A stretch of DNA of 39,079 nucleotides from Sinorhizobium saheli (lineage in GTDB: Bacteria; Pseudomonadota; Alphaproteobacteria; Rhizobiales; Rhizobiaceae). The position numbers and the translations under genes were made by a program. Location: the NCBI RefSeq assembly GCF_001651875.1, contig NZ_LNQB01000048.1:1-39079 (forward strand), given 5' to 3'. The notes beneath the pieces were generated by a model. It ran no database searches. It was not told where the DNA came from and saw only the letters and a program-made list of their open reading frames with translations. This document shows positions 26,451 to 34,482 of this stretch, piece after piece (position 1 is the first letter of the stretch; every line of letters begins with the position of its first letter).

Positions 26451-26466
26451 GTGGTCAGCTGACCAC
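26451..26466. repeat. parS: parS-like centromere palindrome 2
   Basis: GTGGTCAGCTGACCAC repeats the first palindrome exactly over 16 bases, about 425 bases downstream, with related A-rich flanking sequence. Two identical copies near repC make chance unlikely and support a RepB-binding site. Confidence 0.65.
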
Positions 26467-26599
26467 GGAGCTAATAAGCTGAAAAGAAAAGGCTCTTTAG
26501 AGCGGTTCCTGTTCCGGCTAATCTTAGCTCCGGGGCGACTTGGAAACCAACTTCAGCGGGATGTTGGCCCCGCTGTTTAAGAGCTTGCTGAGGCCAAAA

Positions 26600-26922
26600 T
26601 TGCTATGAACGCCTTTTTGTTATCGGCCGCTGGTGATTAGCGCCCAGGACTTGGAGGTATTGTGTAGCGGAAGCCTGGATGCGTTGGCCGTGGTTCGCTT
26701 TGTGCAACGACGTCGTCTTGGCACATGCCTTGGGGCGTCTTTCACGGATGCCCGGGTTGCCCGGCACCTTTCCCTCGGACTTTGCGGCCTAAATACAAGC
26801 CTTCGGTCGTCGGAGAATCCGCGTTTTTTCGGTGCCAGATCCTCGATCATCTCGGGTGGTTGGTTGACTGAGCGCGCGACACGATCGAGCCGGACGGCGA
26901 CAAGCGAGTCTGCAGCGATCAG
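26600..26922 (-). pseudogene. remnant of a serine recombinase (resolvase)
   Basis: Reading the minus strand gives SLVAVRLDRVARSVNQPPEMIEDLA, which matches the conserved stretch of Tn3/Hin-type resolvases (VVVRLDRLARS..., IEDL). After a frameshift near 26780 another frame continues GKVPGNPGIRERRPKA, which matches a resolvase C-terminal segment (GNPGLRERRPEA as I recall it). The N-terminal catalytic serine region and start are missing. It is a decayed gene, probably left by a transposon. Confidence 0.65.
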
Positions 26923-26942
26923 TTATAAACGCTTCTTACTGA

Positions 26943-27316
26943 TCTGACTGTCGTGGTCCTCGTGACCAATTCGACGGAGGGAGGGCTTAGAGAAATCGCG
27001 ACGCCCAAGATGAAACTTCTGGCTGAGGCGATACAGCATCTATGCCGAACAGTCGCGCTTGAAGAGTACGATCATTATTTGAAATCGTGAGCAGGGTTGA
27101 AATACCGACCTCCACACGGGTGAAGGCAGCATTGTCCTCCGAGCCCAGCTCCCCAGAGGTCTGAGCATCTCGCCATGCTGTTGAGATTCGATGCTGTGAA
27201 GGCAGACAGTTCTAGAACGCCGCATAGATTTCGGGGGAGATTTGTATTAGAGCGGCTCGTCGCCCGACGTGCCTTCATGTCCCGAAGCTCGGGCTCAATC
27301 GATTCGAGACAAAGTA
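26943..27316. other. no gene seen; decayed mobile DNA
   Basis: About 370 bases between the resolvase remnant and the hypothetical gene at 27317. Both strands are broken by stops, with only short frames, and no family motif or clear repeat is visible. It must hold the promoter of the 27317 gene. Confidence 0.35.
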
Positions 27317-27670
27317 ATGGCCCGTCCAACGCAGATCCCCGAACGCGTGCCTTTGAGTGAGGCCGAGATTACGGCAGCCTGCTACGTCGGAAGTGGAGAA
27401 CACAAGATCGTGCGGTGGTGGGGTGGCATGCCTCTTGCTCGACTGGACAAGTATGGCAAGCCGACGAGACCGAAAAAGGAACTGACCACGATTTGCCCCA
27501 AGGCGACCGAAAATGAGCGCGATACTGCCACCAAATGGGTTAGAGACGCGCTTCGAAATCACCAACTGCGGTATTTCGAAGGTGACAAGACATTTCCCAA
27601 GCATATCTGGTATAGAGATGAGAACGGTCAGTTCTGGTTTGGTTTTGCTGACCTTGCCCCGTTGAAATAA
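27317..27670 (+). CDS. hypothetical protein, 117 residues
   Basis: The product begins MARPTQIPERVPLSEAEI, is basic and Trp-rich, and contains HKIVRWWGG, KYGKPTRPKKELTTI and a C-terminal YRDENGQFWFGFADL. I do not recognise the family. It has even composition and no stop-like decay, so it may be a genuine gene. The IS3-family fragment begins directly after it, separating it from the IrrE-like frame in the same direction; the two may once have formed an operon. ATG 27317 has only a weak ribosome site. Confidence 0.5.
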   Translation: MARPTQIPERVPLSEAEITAACYVGSGEHKIVRWWGGMPLARLDKYGKPTRPKKELTTICPKATENERDTATKWVRDALRNHQLRYFEGDKTFPKHIWYRDENGQFWFGFADLAPLK

Positions 27671-27712
27671 TCCATTTTGAAGTAAGCTCTGGCCCATTGA
27701 GAGGACCAGAGA

Positions 27713-27979
27713 ATGAAGCGCAGCCGTTTCACAGACGAACAGATTATCGGCATTCTGAAGGAGCACGAGGCGGGCACGCCTGTCGCGGAGCTTTGCCGCA
27801 AGCACGGCGTCAGCGATGCCAGCATCTATAAATGGAAAGCCTAATTCGGCGGCATGGAGGTGTCGGAAGCCAAGCGGCTGAAGACGCTGGAGGACGAGAA
27901 CACGAAGCTGAAGCGGCTTCTGGCGGATGCGATGCTCGACAATGCAGCTTTGAAAGACCTTTTGGGAAAGAAGTGGTGA
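27713..27979 (+). pseudogene. IS3-family transposase OrfA with in-frame stop
   Basis: OrfA begins MKRSRFTDEQIIGILKEHE, with the HTH ending GVSDASIYKWKA. It is interrupted by TAA at 27842-27844, where related elements have a lysine codon. It then continues in the same frame with FGGMEVSEAKRLK, a leucine zipper and the natural end LLGKKW. A single nonsense change therefore inactivates it. Confidence 0.8.
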
Positions 27980-28312
27980 CGCCCGCAGCCCAGCGGAACG
28001 CTGTCGCGCATCTGATGGGTCACCATGGGATGAGCGAACGGCGGGCGTGTAAAGCCATCGGCTTTTGCCGGATGACGATGCGGTACGAAACCAGGCGCAG
28101 CGACGATCAGGGCCTTCGCGAGCGAATGAAGGTGTTGGCGCATGAACGCCGCCGCTTCGGCTATCGACGCCTTCATGTGCTGCTCAGGCGCGAGGGACAC
28201 CTAGTGAACCACAAGAAGCTCTTCCGGCTCTATCGGGAGGAGAAGCTGACGGTGCGCAAGCGCGGCGGTCGCAAGCGAGCGATAGGCACACGAGCACCGA
28301 TACTGATCCCGA
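27976..28312 (+). pseudogene. truncated IS3-family transposase OrfB
   Basis: The N-terminal part of OrfB starts at GTG 27976, overlapping the orfA end. It includes GMSERRACKAIGF, HERRRFGYRRLHVLLRREG and the basic KRGGRKRAIGTRAP. Homology stops near 28312 before the rve/DDE domain; the frame then runs into unrelated sequence to 28413. It cannot encode an active transposase. Confidence 0.75.
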
Positions 28313-28400
28313 TGTCCGCCTGCAGTTCGATGGTGCGGCGTTTGAAGTCAGTGCTCACCAGCGTGCCTATGACAATCCGGACGTTCGCTTCTGGGGTGGT

Positions 28401-29321
28401 ATGGTCGAAATAATGACCCGCGCAGAAGGTGAGAGCTGGCTGGCCACTTTCATTCAGGACGTTCTGGATCGCCTCTCAGCGAGAGGGATAGGGGATACGA
28501 GTGCCCATCTCCGGTGGGATCGAGTACGTGCCTCCAGCAAGGTCGATGAAGAAAAGGCCCTCTGTGAGGCAGCTGGAAGTCTCGGCCTGGACCCCTATCA
28601 GATTTCCGACGAGATCGCCTCATTCATCGAAGAAGCTGAAGGACTTTTCCTGGATAGGGAAGCGCTCATAGAGTTTGTCTCCGGCTCTATAGGTACTGAC
28701 AAAGAAAAGCTGCTTGGGTGGGTCCGGAGGATGGCTAAGACGGCAGCCGGTAGCTATCGGCTTGCAGAGCTGAGGGATATAGTTGCGGACGTTACAACTG
28801 TTGCCCCTACGCGAGATGGGGAGCCGGCATGGGCCTTGGGGTATCGTCGGGCGCGGTCGATGCGTCGAGCATGCGAACTGGAGCAGAACCATCGCTTTAC
28901 GTCATTCAAGCATCTTGCGGAGCGCTTTGGCGCGGGCCAGAGCTATTCGCTTGCGCCAAAGGTGGATGGTATCAATGCGCTCCGGCGAGAGCGGCCGGAC
29001 GGAGTCCACGTCCATCTGCGAAACCACGGCGATTCCGCGGAGGCACGGACATCTCATCTGTTCGCAATGGCGCGAGCGATAGGAGATGCCGCCTGCTTTC
29101 CTGAGACCAAGATAGCTCCAATCAACGGACTACAGCATGCTTATCGCCAATCTGCAGGCCGCGCCTTCGCTGCAGAATTCCTCGCGCCAGTCGACGAAGT
29201 GATGTCGATGCAAAATGATAAGCGTGACATTTTCTCGATTGCCAACGAATTCGCCGTCTCTCCAACGCTGATCGAACGCCAGATCGAGAACAAGACCAGG
29301 ATAAGTCAGGCCTGCATTTAG
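28401..29321 (+). CDS. ImmA/IrrE-like protein without zinc motif, probably 5'-truncated
   Basis: The C-terminal half follows the COG2856 pattern: SHLFAMARAIGDAACF at about 218-233, where active members have a helix carrying HExxH, then AFAAEFLAPVDEV and IANEFAVSPTLIERQIEN. The His-Glu-x-x-His residues are replaced, so it cannot be a standard zinc peptidase. The same frame stays open upstream of ATG 28401 (DVRLQFDGAAFEVSAHQRAY and DNPDVRFWGG) to the edge of the IS3 fragment. The natural start was therefore probably lost. Expression is uncertain. It may be a non-catalytic regulator or sensor, or a gene in decay. Confidence 0.6.
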   Translation: MVEIMTRAEGESWLATFIQDVLDRLSARGIGDTSAHLRWDRVRASSKVDEEKALCEAAGSLGLDPYQISDEIASFIEEAEGLFLDREALIEFVSGSIGTDKEKLLGWVRRMAKTAAGSYRLAELRDIVADVTTVAPTRDGEPAWALGYRRARSMRRACELEQNHRFTSFKHLAERFGAGQSYSLAPKVDGINALRRERPDGVHVHLRNHGDSAEARTSHLFAMARAIGDAACFPETKIAPINGLQHAYRQSAGRAFAAEFLAPVDEVMSMQNDKRDIFSIANEFAVSPTLIERQIENKTRISQACI

Positions 29322-29519
29322 CGGACGCATGTAGTTCAAGGCGAAGACTACAACTAGGCTCGCCCGGTCACAGACGTTGCGAGTGGGACTAGACACAACA
29401 AACTGAAAAAAAAAATTCGCTGCGAGAATCGAGAAGAATCAAGCTAGTTACTACCTACAGGCGCTAGCGCGCGACAATCTCCTCGATCTCGCCGCGATAG
29501 TCATATAGGTAGGGGCCTG

Positions 29520-30653
29520 TCATAGCCCTGAAGCTCTGGTCAAATTCACGCGGAAACGATCGCGCCGGCGCTGATAGCGTCGGGTCATTTCGGCAGAGGC
29601 GTGGCCAAGCTGCTTCTGGACATAGCGTTCATCAACCTCGGCCGACGAAGCAAGGCCAGCGCGCAGCGAGTGGCCGGAAAACTTCAATCCCCGTTCGATC
29701 TCGGGAAGATCGCCGCGTATGCCGGCGGCCAGCGCCGCCTTCTTGACGAGGCGCGCCACCTCCTGGTCGTTGAGACGATCCGGTCCGACATTCTTGCCCT
29801 GGCCGGTGACGCGGCGAAAGAGGGGGCCTTTCGCAATCTTTGCGAACTTGATCCAGGTCTCGATGGCAACGACCGGGCAGGTGGCGTCGGAGGAGCCGCG
29901 GCCGATCTCCACCTCCCGCCAGCCGGTCTTGCCGCGCAGGGTGACGAGCAGGCCCTTGTCGAGGATCTCGATCCAGCCCGAAGAATCCTCGGTCTGGTCG
30001 CGACCGAGGTCGAGGCCGGTGATTTCCGAGCGGCGCAGGCCGCCGGCGAAACCGATCAGCAGCATCGCCCGATCCCGCATGCCGCGAAGGGAACCGCGAT
30101 CGAGCGTCTCCAGCATGGCGATCAGGTCTTCCGGTAGAATGGCTTCCTTCTGCCGGGGCGGGGCGGCGTGCTTGTTGCGAATGCCGGCCATGACGGTGGC
30201 GATGGCGCGGTCCTTGCGGTCGAGCGGCATGCCACGCTGGGCGCAGTTCCAGCCGATGGCGGCGAGGCGCCGCTCGATGGTGGAGACCGTGTTCGGCTTC
30301 ATGCCGCGTTCAGCCGTGCCGGAAGCGCAGGCGGTGATGTAGAGCCCGACGACCTGCGGGTCCGGGGGGAGGGGCGGCAGGTTCTGGCGCCGGCACCATG
30401 CGGCAAAATGCTTCCAGTCGGACGCATAGGCCTTGCGGGTGTTGGCGGAGGAGGCCGCCTCGACATAGGTGCGGGCGCGGTCGGTGAGGTCCTGCAGGTG
30501 CGCAGGCAAGCCGGTGCCCGCTGCCGGAAGAGGGGAGGGGAGCCCGGCCGACACCCGGGCCGCTGAAACATCAGCGGAAACTGCCGTGCTGTGTGGCGGC
30601 GCTGAGTGTTCCGGAGCGTGATTTTCGCTGTTTTCTTCGACGATTCGGGTCAT
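29520..30653 (-). CDS. tyrosine-type site-specific recombinase/integrase
   Basis: A 377-residue phage-integrase-family protein. A SAM-like core-binding domain spans about 60-160 (YVEAASSANTRKAYASDWKHFAAWC). The catalytic domain shows the first Arg in GGLRRSEITGL, HSLRAGL (H-x-x-R), GHASAEMTRRYQ and the Tyr nucleophile in it. ATG 30653 faces DUF1403 across a short region with nested inverted repeats. An integrase next to DUF1403 and ScpB-like genes is an arrangement I recall from other rhizobial plasmids. It could act on plasmid dimers or integrate an element; no att site was found. Confidence 0.9.
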   Translation of the reverse strand: MTRIVEENSENHAPEHSAPPHSTAVSADVSAARVSAGLPSPLPAAGTGLPAHLQDLTDRARTYVEAASSANTRKAYASDWKHFAAWCRRQNLPPLPPDPQVVGLYITACASGTAERGMKPNTVSTIERRLAAIGWNCAQRGMPLDRKDRAIATVMAGIRNKHAAPPRQKEAILPEDLIAMLETLDRGSLRGMRDRAMLLIGFAGGLRRSEITGLDLGRDQTEDSSGWIEILDKGLLVTLRGKTGWREVEIGRGSSDATCPVVAIETWIKFAKIAKGPLFRRVTGQGKNVGPDRLNDQEVARLVKKAALAAGIRGDLPEIERGLKFSGHSLRAGLASSAEVDERYVQKQLGHASAEMTRRYQRRRDRFRVNLTRASGL

Positions 30654-30658
30654 TTCTC

Positions 30659-30704
30659 TATAATGAGCAAAACGAACGATAAGGCAATCTTATCGGTCAT
30701 TATA
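30659..30704. promoter_or_regulatory. nested inverted repeats between integrase and DUF1403 genes
   Basis: TATAATGA (30659-30666) pairs with TCATTATA (30697-30704). Inside lies CGATAAG-gcaat-CTTATCG (30677-30695), a perfect 7-bp inverted repeat. The cluster is in the divergent promoter region, and TATAAT itself is a possible -10. It looks like an operator or a recombinase-binding site. Confidence 0.5.
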
Positions 30705-30777
30705 TGATCAAGACAAGCAGTGCGGTTTTGACGGAAATGGATAGCAGAAACTGCACATCCGATATATGCTATGCGGC

Positions 30778-31731
30778 ATGGATTCGCTCGCCAACCCCGC
30801 TGTTCCGACGCTCTCGCCGCCGGCCCACCTCCCAGCCTGGGCACTTCCGCGCGGGCGTGAGCTGACGGAAGCGGACGCGGCTTTCGCCGCCGGCATCGCT
30901 CTGAAATCTCTCGACGATCTGGTTCGAAGCGAGCCAGCCTGGGCCGGCTGCTGGCGCTCGCGTCAGGCCCTGAAATCTGCCGCGACGGCCGTCCGGCTGA
31001 TGGGGCGTAACGAGGACGAAAAGGCGCTGCGCGACGCCGTGCTGCTGACCGCAGCCGGCGACGATCCTGGACCCGCAGGAAGGGTGTTTCTGGGTTACAA
31101 AAGGCTCGCGGCTCGCAAACTGGGGTTTTCCTCGAAAACCATCGCCGAATTGGCCGAACTGCTCGGGCTGTCGTGGGACGACGGATTGGCTGCCGTTCCT
31201 GATCTCGTGGACGCGGCGCTGCAGTCCGGCCGCCCGGCGCCGTTTGCGGCGGCGGTGCTGGTGACGGCGATTGTTGTCGAGCGCCCCGACGCCGAGCCCT
31301 TGGCCTGGGCGCTTGCCGATTTGCTCATCGCTGCGATGCTGAAATGGGACCGGCCCGTGCCGCTGCTGATGGCCGAGCGCTACGGCCCGGCTTTCCGGAC
31401 GCTCGGGGGCAGGGGACGCGTCCGTCCCGGCGAACCCGGTTTCCCGCGCGCCGTCTGCCTAGCACTCGTCGAGGGAGCAGGCAACGCCCTGCGGTCGGCG
31501 AGTCATGTCGCTCGTCGTGCCGAGACGCTTATGGTCGTGGCGCCGAAAGTCCGGACCAAGGGCGCGGGCGCGGTCATCGTAAGGCTGCTCGAGGAGGATG
31601 CCGTGCCGGCGTCGGCGCCGGGCAGCAATCTCTCCCGCTGGGCCGCGACCCGGCTGTTCGAACGATTGGAGAGTTTCGGCGCCGTGCGCGAGCTCTCCGG
31701 CCGATCGTCATTCCGGATTTACGGGCTGTGA
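30778..31731 (+). CDS. DUF1403 family protein
   Basis: A protein of about 317 residues with the Ala/Leu-rich helical pattern of DUF1403. Features are [17 protein letters not shown] near the N-terminus, [21 protein letters not shown], a pair of hydrophobic helices ([35 protein letters not shown]) and a C-terminal region with [18 protein letters not shown]. Its biochemical function is unknown. ATG 30778 is chosen; ATG 30766 is 4 codons upstream, and neither has a ribosome site. It ends 2 bases before the ScpB-like gene, so they form an operon. The C-terminal [11 protein letters not shown] resembles a winged-helix end, which is a weak hint of DNA binding. Confidence 0.75.
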   Translation: MDSLANPAVPTLSPPAHLPAWALPRGRELTEADAAFAAGIALKSLDDLVRSEPAWAGCWRSRQALKSAATAVRLMGRNEDEKALRDAVLLTAAGDDPGPAGRVFLGYKRLAARKLGFSSKTIAELAELLGLSWDDGLAAVPDLVDAALQSGRPAPFAAAVLVTAIVVERPDAEPLAWALADLLIAAMLKWDRPVPLLMAERYGPAFRTLGGRGRVRPGEPGFPRAVCLALVEGAGNALRSASHVARRAETLMVVAPKVRTKGAGAVIVRLLEEDAVPASAPGSNLSRWAATRLFERLESFGAVRELSGRSSFRIYGL

Positions 31732-31733
31732 CG

Positions 31734-32390
31734 ATGGCGGGAACGAGCGCAGCGACAACCCGTCGCCGACAGGACAAGAATCCTCAACACGATGTGTTGT
31801 ATGACCGTGAACTCGCGGATCTGCCGCCGGAACTGCGCTGGCGGGAGTGGATGTTGCGGGTCGAGGCGGTGATTTTCGCTTCCGCCGAACCGGTGACGCG
31901 AGAGACGCTGGCGCGGGTGGTCGGCAAAGACTGCAGCATCGATCTGCTGATCGACGATCTCCGCGAAGAATTGCGCGATCGGCCGTATGAGCTCGTGTCG
32001 GTCGCCGGCGGTTGGCAACATCGCACTCGGTCGCGGTTCGGTGAGACCATTCGCGCCTCCACCGCGCCGACGCGGGGAGGGGCAGCGGCGTTGTCGGAGT
32101 TCGAGGCAATGGTGCTGATGGCGGTGGGATATTTCCAGCCGGTCACCCGCGGCGAGCTGTCGAAGATCTTCGGCAAGGAAGTCAGCCGCGACACGGTTGC
32201 TGCGCTGCGGGGTGCCGGCTTCCTCGCCTCGGGGCCGCGCAGCCCGACGCCGGGAGCGCCCTATACCTATGTGACGACCAAGCACTTTCTGTCGGCCTTC
32301 GGAATGGAGACGCTGCGGGATTTGCCTGACGTCGAGGCTCTCGAGGATGCGGGATTGTTCAGCAGGAGGGATATGGCAGGGGGCGCATAG
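31734..32390 (+). CDS. scpB: SMC-Scp complex subunit ScpB homologue
   Basis: The 218-residue protein follows the ScpB pattern of two winged-helix domains: LRVEAVIFASAEPVTRETLARVVG (about 40-65) and ELVSVAGGWQHRTR, then LSEFEAMVLMAVGYFQPVTRGEL, GKEVSRDTVAALRGAGFL and the C-terminal YVTTKHFLSAFGM. Chromosomal ScpB binds the kleisin ScpA in condensin; here no scpA or smc accompanies it. Plasmid-borne ScpB may support segregation or the neighbouring integrase, which is inference. ATG 31734 follows the DUF1403 stop. Confidence 0.85.
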   Translation: MAGTSAATTRRRQDKNPQHDVLYDRELADLPPELRWREWMLRVEAVIFASAEPVTRETLARVVGKDCSIDLLIDDLREELRDRPYELVSVAGGWQHRTRSRFGETIRASTAPTRGGAAALSEFEAMVLMAVGYFQPVTRGELSKIFGKEVSRDTVAALRGAGFLASGPRSPTPGAPYTYVTTKHFLSAFGMETLRDLPDVEALEDAGLFSRRDMAGGA

Positions 32391-32482
32391 ATGCTTGCAT
32401 TGTCGATGAGACAATGAGTGGCAAGGATGAGGACTGAATTAGGCAGTCGTGTAGCGGCTGAGCGCGTTTGGGCGGATACTAA

Positions 32483-33550
32483 CTACCATGGCTGTTCGTC
32501 GGGGCCGGATGCCCCCCTGATCCGCTCTCGCTCTTTGCGAAGCAGATGCATGTGTACGATTAATTCGGACATTCGCCTCGACAGAAAAAAGTCGGTGGTG
32601 TTTTCCCTCATTCGGAACTTCAGCAGCCCCAACTCCTTTGATTTCGGTTTTCGTTGCGAGGCCCACAAGAGGATATCAGTTGCCTGCAGGCCAGCGTTGT
32701 CATTCGATGAAGGCATCTCGAAGCTCGCTAGGTCGTATTCCGCAAGTTTGGCGGACGGAAAACGACCGTCTTTGGAATCTTGCCAGATAACGCTGCCAAA
32801 ATACTTATAGGATTCTGCGAGGGCAGCGCGGAACTCATCTTGCCTATCGTGGACGAGCTTTTGCGGCGAACACTTATGTTGTGCAGCGAATTCGTGTATC
32901 GCTTGGAACAGCTGGGTGAACGCGACAACGTTGGGTGAACTTGCCTGATAGCCTTTCCTCTTCGAGGTGTGATTGAGCGTGAACGCGTCCGGATGGCTGC
33001 GTGCGAATTTGAACGCCGCGATGATTACCTCCCGAACCTGAGGCGCGATGTCGGCTGCTTTGATCGCCTTATCAATGAGTTCCAGCGACTGTAGGATGCC
33101 AGCGATGTTGTCGGTGAGGTAGGACACCCAGAACTCTTTCGCCGCTTGAAGCGACATCGCGCGATCGATCGTCAGGCAGAGCACGTGTCGATTAAGCTCG
33201 TCCCAATACCAATCACCCGGGACCTCCTTGTTCTCTCCGGCGTCGAATATCACGTCAACGAACTTGGTCGGTGCCATGTACGGCTTGTGGATTTCAGTCA
33301 GATTGAACGACCACGGACCACATTTTTCGATCGCGTCCAGCGTTTTGTGACCAAGCTCAGCCACTTCCTTTTCAGGCCACTCGTGAGCGTGGACTCTCTC
33401 GACACCATTCTGCTTAAGGAAGGGAACTATGGCTTCATGTACAGCAGGGGCGATATCCGTTGTGGCGAGGATCGCGCCTAACCGGAAATGCTCGTTCTGG
33501 TCAAAGATGTTCCGGCCTGAGTTGCCGGTCTCATCAGCGTAGGTGAACAA
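32483..33550 (-). CDS. DUF3800 family protein (RNase H-like fold)
   Basis: This protein of about 355 residues starts LFTYADETGN, the usual DUF3800 opening with an acidic residue in D-E-(S/T)-G. Near the C-terminus it has NAGLQATDILLWA, the second conserved block with an Asp. The family is predicted to have an RNase H-like nuclease fold and often occurs in defence or mobile regions. The start is set at TTG 33550 because AGGAGG lies 6 bases upstream, right after the stop of the ImmA gene; ATG 33586 would overlap that gene by 23 bases. It is the last gene of the leftward cluster. Activity is not proven. Confidence 0.75.
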   Translation of the reverse strand: MFTYADETGNSGRNIFDQNEHFRLGAILATTDIAPAVHEAIVPFLKQNGVERVHAHEWPEKEVAELGHKTLDAIEKCGPWSFNLTEIHKPYMAPTKFVDVIFDAGENKEVPGDWYWDELNRHVLCLTIDRAMSLQAAKEFWVSYLTDNIAGILQSLELIDKAIKAADIAPQVREVIIAAFKFARSHPDAFTLNHTSKRKGYQASSPNVVAFTQLFQAIHEFAAQHKCSPQKLVHDRQDEFRAALAESYKYFGSVIWQDSKDGRFPSAKLAEYDLASFEMPSSNDNAGLQATDILLWASQRKPKSKELGLLKFRMRENTTDFFLSRRMSELIVHMHLLRKERERIRGASGPDEQPW

Positions 33551-33563
33551 TTTCCGCCTCCTG

Positions 33564-34478
33564 TCAGAACCCGACGACGCGTGCATGTGGACGCTGATAC
33601 GTCGCCAGTGTCAGGCAGTCATAGGTGTTGCTGAAGGACTCAAAGAGGAAAACATGACGTTCGCCGCGTTTGTCGGTGATGCTCACTTCACATGAGCCTA
33701 GTGGCCCTGCCTTCCTGTACTGGCAGTACGTCAATATCTCGCTGCGGAGCCGGTCAAGGGAGAGGCTGTCGAACATCAATCTGTAGGCGGGCGATTCGAC
33801 CACATGCCGGAAAATGGCACCATTTGCCTCTTTCGGAAAGCGAGGGTGGCTTCCGATCAGGCCGATCATCGGCACATCCTTGTGTGAATCCTCAATGAAC
33901 CGCCAAAATGTAGTCGTATAGGTGTTTCCGAAACGGCCCTTCAAGGCTCGGATCGAGTCGAGTCTTGGAGTTGAGTCGTTCGCGGCAACTCGAAAACGGG
34001 ATTGAAGGAAGAGAAGCTGACCGGCGGCATAGTTGGCTTCCGCCTCAATCTGCGCATGGCACCCTGGGGTGAGCGATTGTTCATGGTCGCCGAGCATCAA
34101 GTCTTCATGCCATGGCAAAATGCTGTGGCCGATTTCGTGCGCTTCGTTCCAACGCTGCTTGGCATCAGGTTGGGCCTGGTCCAGCAGTATACGCTTGCGA
34201 TCCGGAAGGTATAGCGCGCGCAAATCGAACTTCCGGACAGCCTCTAAAAGAAGGCCGGGGCGCTTCAGAACCTGCGTCCCGGCCACGGTGAGTTTGCTGA
34301 TGGTTTCGCGGAGAAAACTGTCGTCGGTACTGGAATAGTAACCGCGATCGAGCTTTAAGAGTTCGCGCACATCCTCGAGCCGCAGTGGTGGCTCCGGATT
34401 TCCAAGTCCACGTAGAACCTTGTTGACCTGGCTATCGATGTCGGAGGCCGTCGAGCGGCTGAGGATAATGTTGCGCAC
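33564..34478 (-). CDS. ImmA/IrrE family zinc metallo-endopeptidase
   Basis: A COG2856 protein of about 304 residues with the intact zinc motif HEIGH (about 114-118) and a downstream Glu in EAEANYAAGQLLF (about 145-152) as likely third ligand. Upstream are LRALYLPDRKRILLD and a helical N-terminus; an extra C-terminal domain holds TYCQYRKAG and ITDKRGERHVFLFESF. Family members cleave XRE-type repressors. Here the gene directly follows an XRE gene with only 4 bases between, starting at GTG 34478, so that repressor is the likely substrate. An open frame further upstream overlaps the XRE gene and is not used. Confidence 0.85.
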   Translation of the reverse strand: MRNIILSRSTASDIDSQVNKVLRGLGNPEPPLRLEDVRELLKLDRGYYSSTDDSFLRETISKLTVAGTQVLKRPGLLLEAVRKFDLRALYLPDRKRILLDQAQPDAKQRWNEAHEIGHSILPWHEDLMLGDHEQSLTPGCHAQIEAEANYAAGQLLFLQSRFRVAANDSTPRLDSIRALKGRFGNTYTTTFWRFIEDSHKDVPMIGLIGSHPRFPKEANGAIFRHVVESPAYRLMFDSLSLDRLRSEILTYCQYRKAGPLGSCEVSITDKRGERHVFLFESFSNTYDCLTLATYQRPHARVVGF

Positions 34479-34482
34479 TTTG

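Larger units (their letters stand above)
25954..26599. other. non-coding region after repC with parS-like repeats
   Basis: No plausible gene is seen in about 650 bases. The two palindromes given separately are the main signal. Each is followed by a similar A-rich stretch containing TGAAAA, AAAAG and CTTTTTA/CTCTTTA, so the unit is a degenerate direct repeat of 45-50 bases rather than a bare palindrome. Confidence 0.6.
27680..28312 (+). mobile_element. IS3-family (IS407-like) insertion sequence fragment
   Basis: Contains a complete-length but mutated orfA and a truncated orfB. Homology ends near 28312 after the RAPILIPM motif, so the DDE catalytic region and right end are gone. The left boundary is estimated, since the inverted repeat was not identified. 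Immediately after the break a different reading frame, belonging to the IrrE-like gene, continues. Confidence 0.7.

Noticed and set aside
31719..32414. 231-codon minus-strand open frame
   Set aside because: It is antisense to the ScpB-like gene; no motif.
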